A DNA stretch of 6,163 bases, from NCBI GenBank assembly GCA_012036375.1, contig JAAUOI010000192.1, positions 1 through 6,163 on the forward strand, written 5' to 3'. This DNA comes from Allobrachymonas sp. (lineage in GTDB: Bacteria; Pseudomonadota; Gammaproteobacteria; Burkholderiales; Burkholderiaceae_C). The notes beneath the pieces are model-generated. The model was given only the letters and a program-made list of their open reading frames with translations. It searched no databases and was not told the DNA's origin. The position numbers and the translations under genes are program-made. Position 1 is the first letter of the stretch. The number at the start of each line of letters is the position of its first letter. This document shows, piece after piece, positions 5,735 through 6,163 of the stretch.

Positions 5735-6163
5735 TCAAGCCTGCAATTTTGGGCGATGCGCCGCTTCGAGCGCTTGCGCCACCTGCGGGCTGACCAACTG
5801 ACTCACATCGCCGCCGAGCTTGCTGATCTCGCGCACCAGCGTGGAGCTGATGCATTGCACCGGCGGGCTAGGGAGCAGGAATACTGTGTCGATTGAGCCG
5901 TGCAGTTTGCGGTTCATCGCAGCCATTTGCGCCTCGTAATCCAAATCGGTGGCGTTGCGAATGCCGCGCACGATGGTTTGCGCGCCTTGGGCTGCGCAGA
6001 AATCCACGATCAAACCATCAAACGCCATCACCTGCACATTCGCTATATTTTCAGAGCACCTTGCGCAAGATTCATGCGGGCATTCAGGTCAAACAGCGTT
6101 TTTTGCTATGCGCCATCGACACTGCAACGATCAACGTATCAAACAGGCTTGCTGCACGCGAAA
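5735..6163 (-). CDS. coaD: Phosphopantetheine adenylyltransferase, 5' end outside window, two frameshifts
   Basis: The enzyme transfers AMP from ATP to 4'-phosphopantetheine, making dephospho-CoA in the fourth step of coenzyme A synthesis. About 142 of some 160 residues are visible; the N-terminal GTFDP and TxGH nucleotide-binding motif lies beyond the edge. The readable parts are RAASLFDTLIVAVSMAHSKK, then TLFDLNARMNLAQGALK in the next frame, then NVQVMAFDGLIVDF onward in the third. Conserved CoaD elements are IVRGIRN followed by DYEAQMAAMNRKL, and the ISSTLVREISKLGGDVSQLV block near the C-terminus. Adding one base to the T-runs at 6099-6104 and at 6048-6051 joins all three pieces as SKKTLFDLNARMNLAQGALK and NIANVQVMAFDG. 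Two such defects in an essential gene argue for sequence errors. It precedes the ferredoxin gene by 12 bp. Confidence 0.9.
6048..6051 (-). other. Second frameshift site in coaD (TTTT run, one base short)
   Basis: Read on the minus strand, CTGAAAATATAGCG gives LKI-stop. With one more A it reads LKNIANVQVMAFDG, the expected CoaD sequence entering the intact downstream frame. Confidence 0.75.
6099..6104 (-). other. First frameshift site in coaD (TTTTTT run, one base short)
   Basis: The first part reads SMAHSKKRCLT-stop. With a seventh A on the coding strand it reads SMAHSKKTLFDLNARM, the family consensus. This is the longest homopolymer among the six breaks and so the likeliest site for a missed base. 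Confidence 0.78.

Noticed and set aside
6099..6104. Programmed frameshifting at the A-run in coaD
   Set aside because: CoaD is not known to use recoding, the same kind of break occurs in five genes of the window, and no stimulatory structure or slippery heptamer context is convincing.
6150..6163. CACGCGAAA at the window end as a further repeat copy
   Set aside because: It is read in frame as coaD coding sequence and lacks the CTAGGTAACG terminus; the match is short enough to be chance.

Overview
The window reads as chromosomal DNA of a betaproteobacterium, most likely a Burkholderiales/Comamonadaceae-type freshwater or soil bacterium. This rests on the style of the proteins (electron-transfer flavoprotein, DctPQM transporter, YfhL-type ferredoxin next to coaD), the neighbour pairs and a moderate-to-high GC content; no rRNA or other taxonomic marker is present. 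No phage, IS, CRISPR, tRNA or rRNA was seen.

Layout. (1) Positions 1-2185, minus strand: an operon reading etfB, etfA, then the N-terminal part of a large acyl-CoA dehydrogenase cut by the window edge. It is a fatty-acyl-CoA (or related acyl-CoA) oxidation module in which ETF takes electrons from the dehydrogenase. (2) Positions 2186-2499: a 314-bp divergent control region with a perfect TATAAT box and an operator-like palindrome in front of etfB. (3) Positions 2500-5372, plus strand: a complete TRAP transporter operon, dctP-dctQ-dctM, encoding a periplasmic solute-binding protein plus small and large membrane subunits; its substrate cannot be read from sequence. (4) Positions 5373-5467: a short convergent gap with weak hairpins. 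(5) Positions 5468-6163, minus strand: coaD (5' end cut off) followed after 12 bp by a 2[4Fe-4S] ferredoxin gene.

Two things stand out. First, two about 100-bp palindromes (264-364 and 1325-1426) with shared termini CTAGGTAACGCGAAAA and phased A-tracts sit in the two successive gaps of the etfB-etfA-dehydrogenase operon, and a shorter CGCGAA-rich palindrome (3535-3575) fills the dctP-dctQ gap. They look like a dispersed REP/MITE-like intergenic repeat family. Second, five of the seven genes are interrupted by single-base losses (six in all), each at a run of three to six identical bases, and each is restored by adding one base to the run. This is much better explained by sequencing or assembly homopolymer errors than by gene decay. 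The genes are therefore annotated as continuous CDSs with the shift positions noted.

Apart from the repeat family, the window is ordinary metabolic and transport chromosome; I do not see a convincing new biological system in it.
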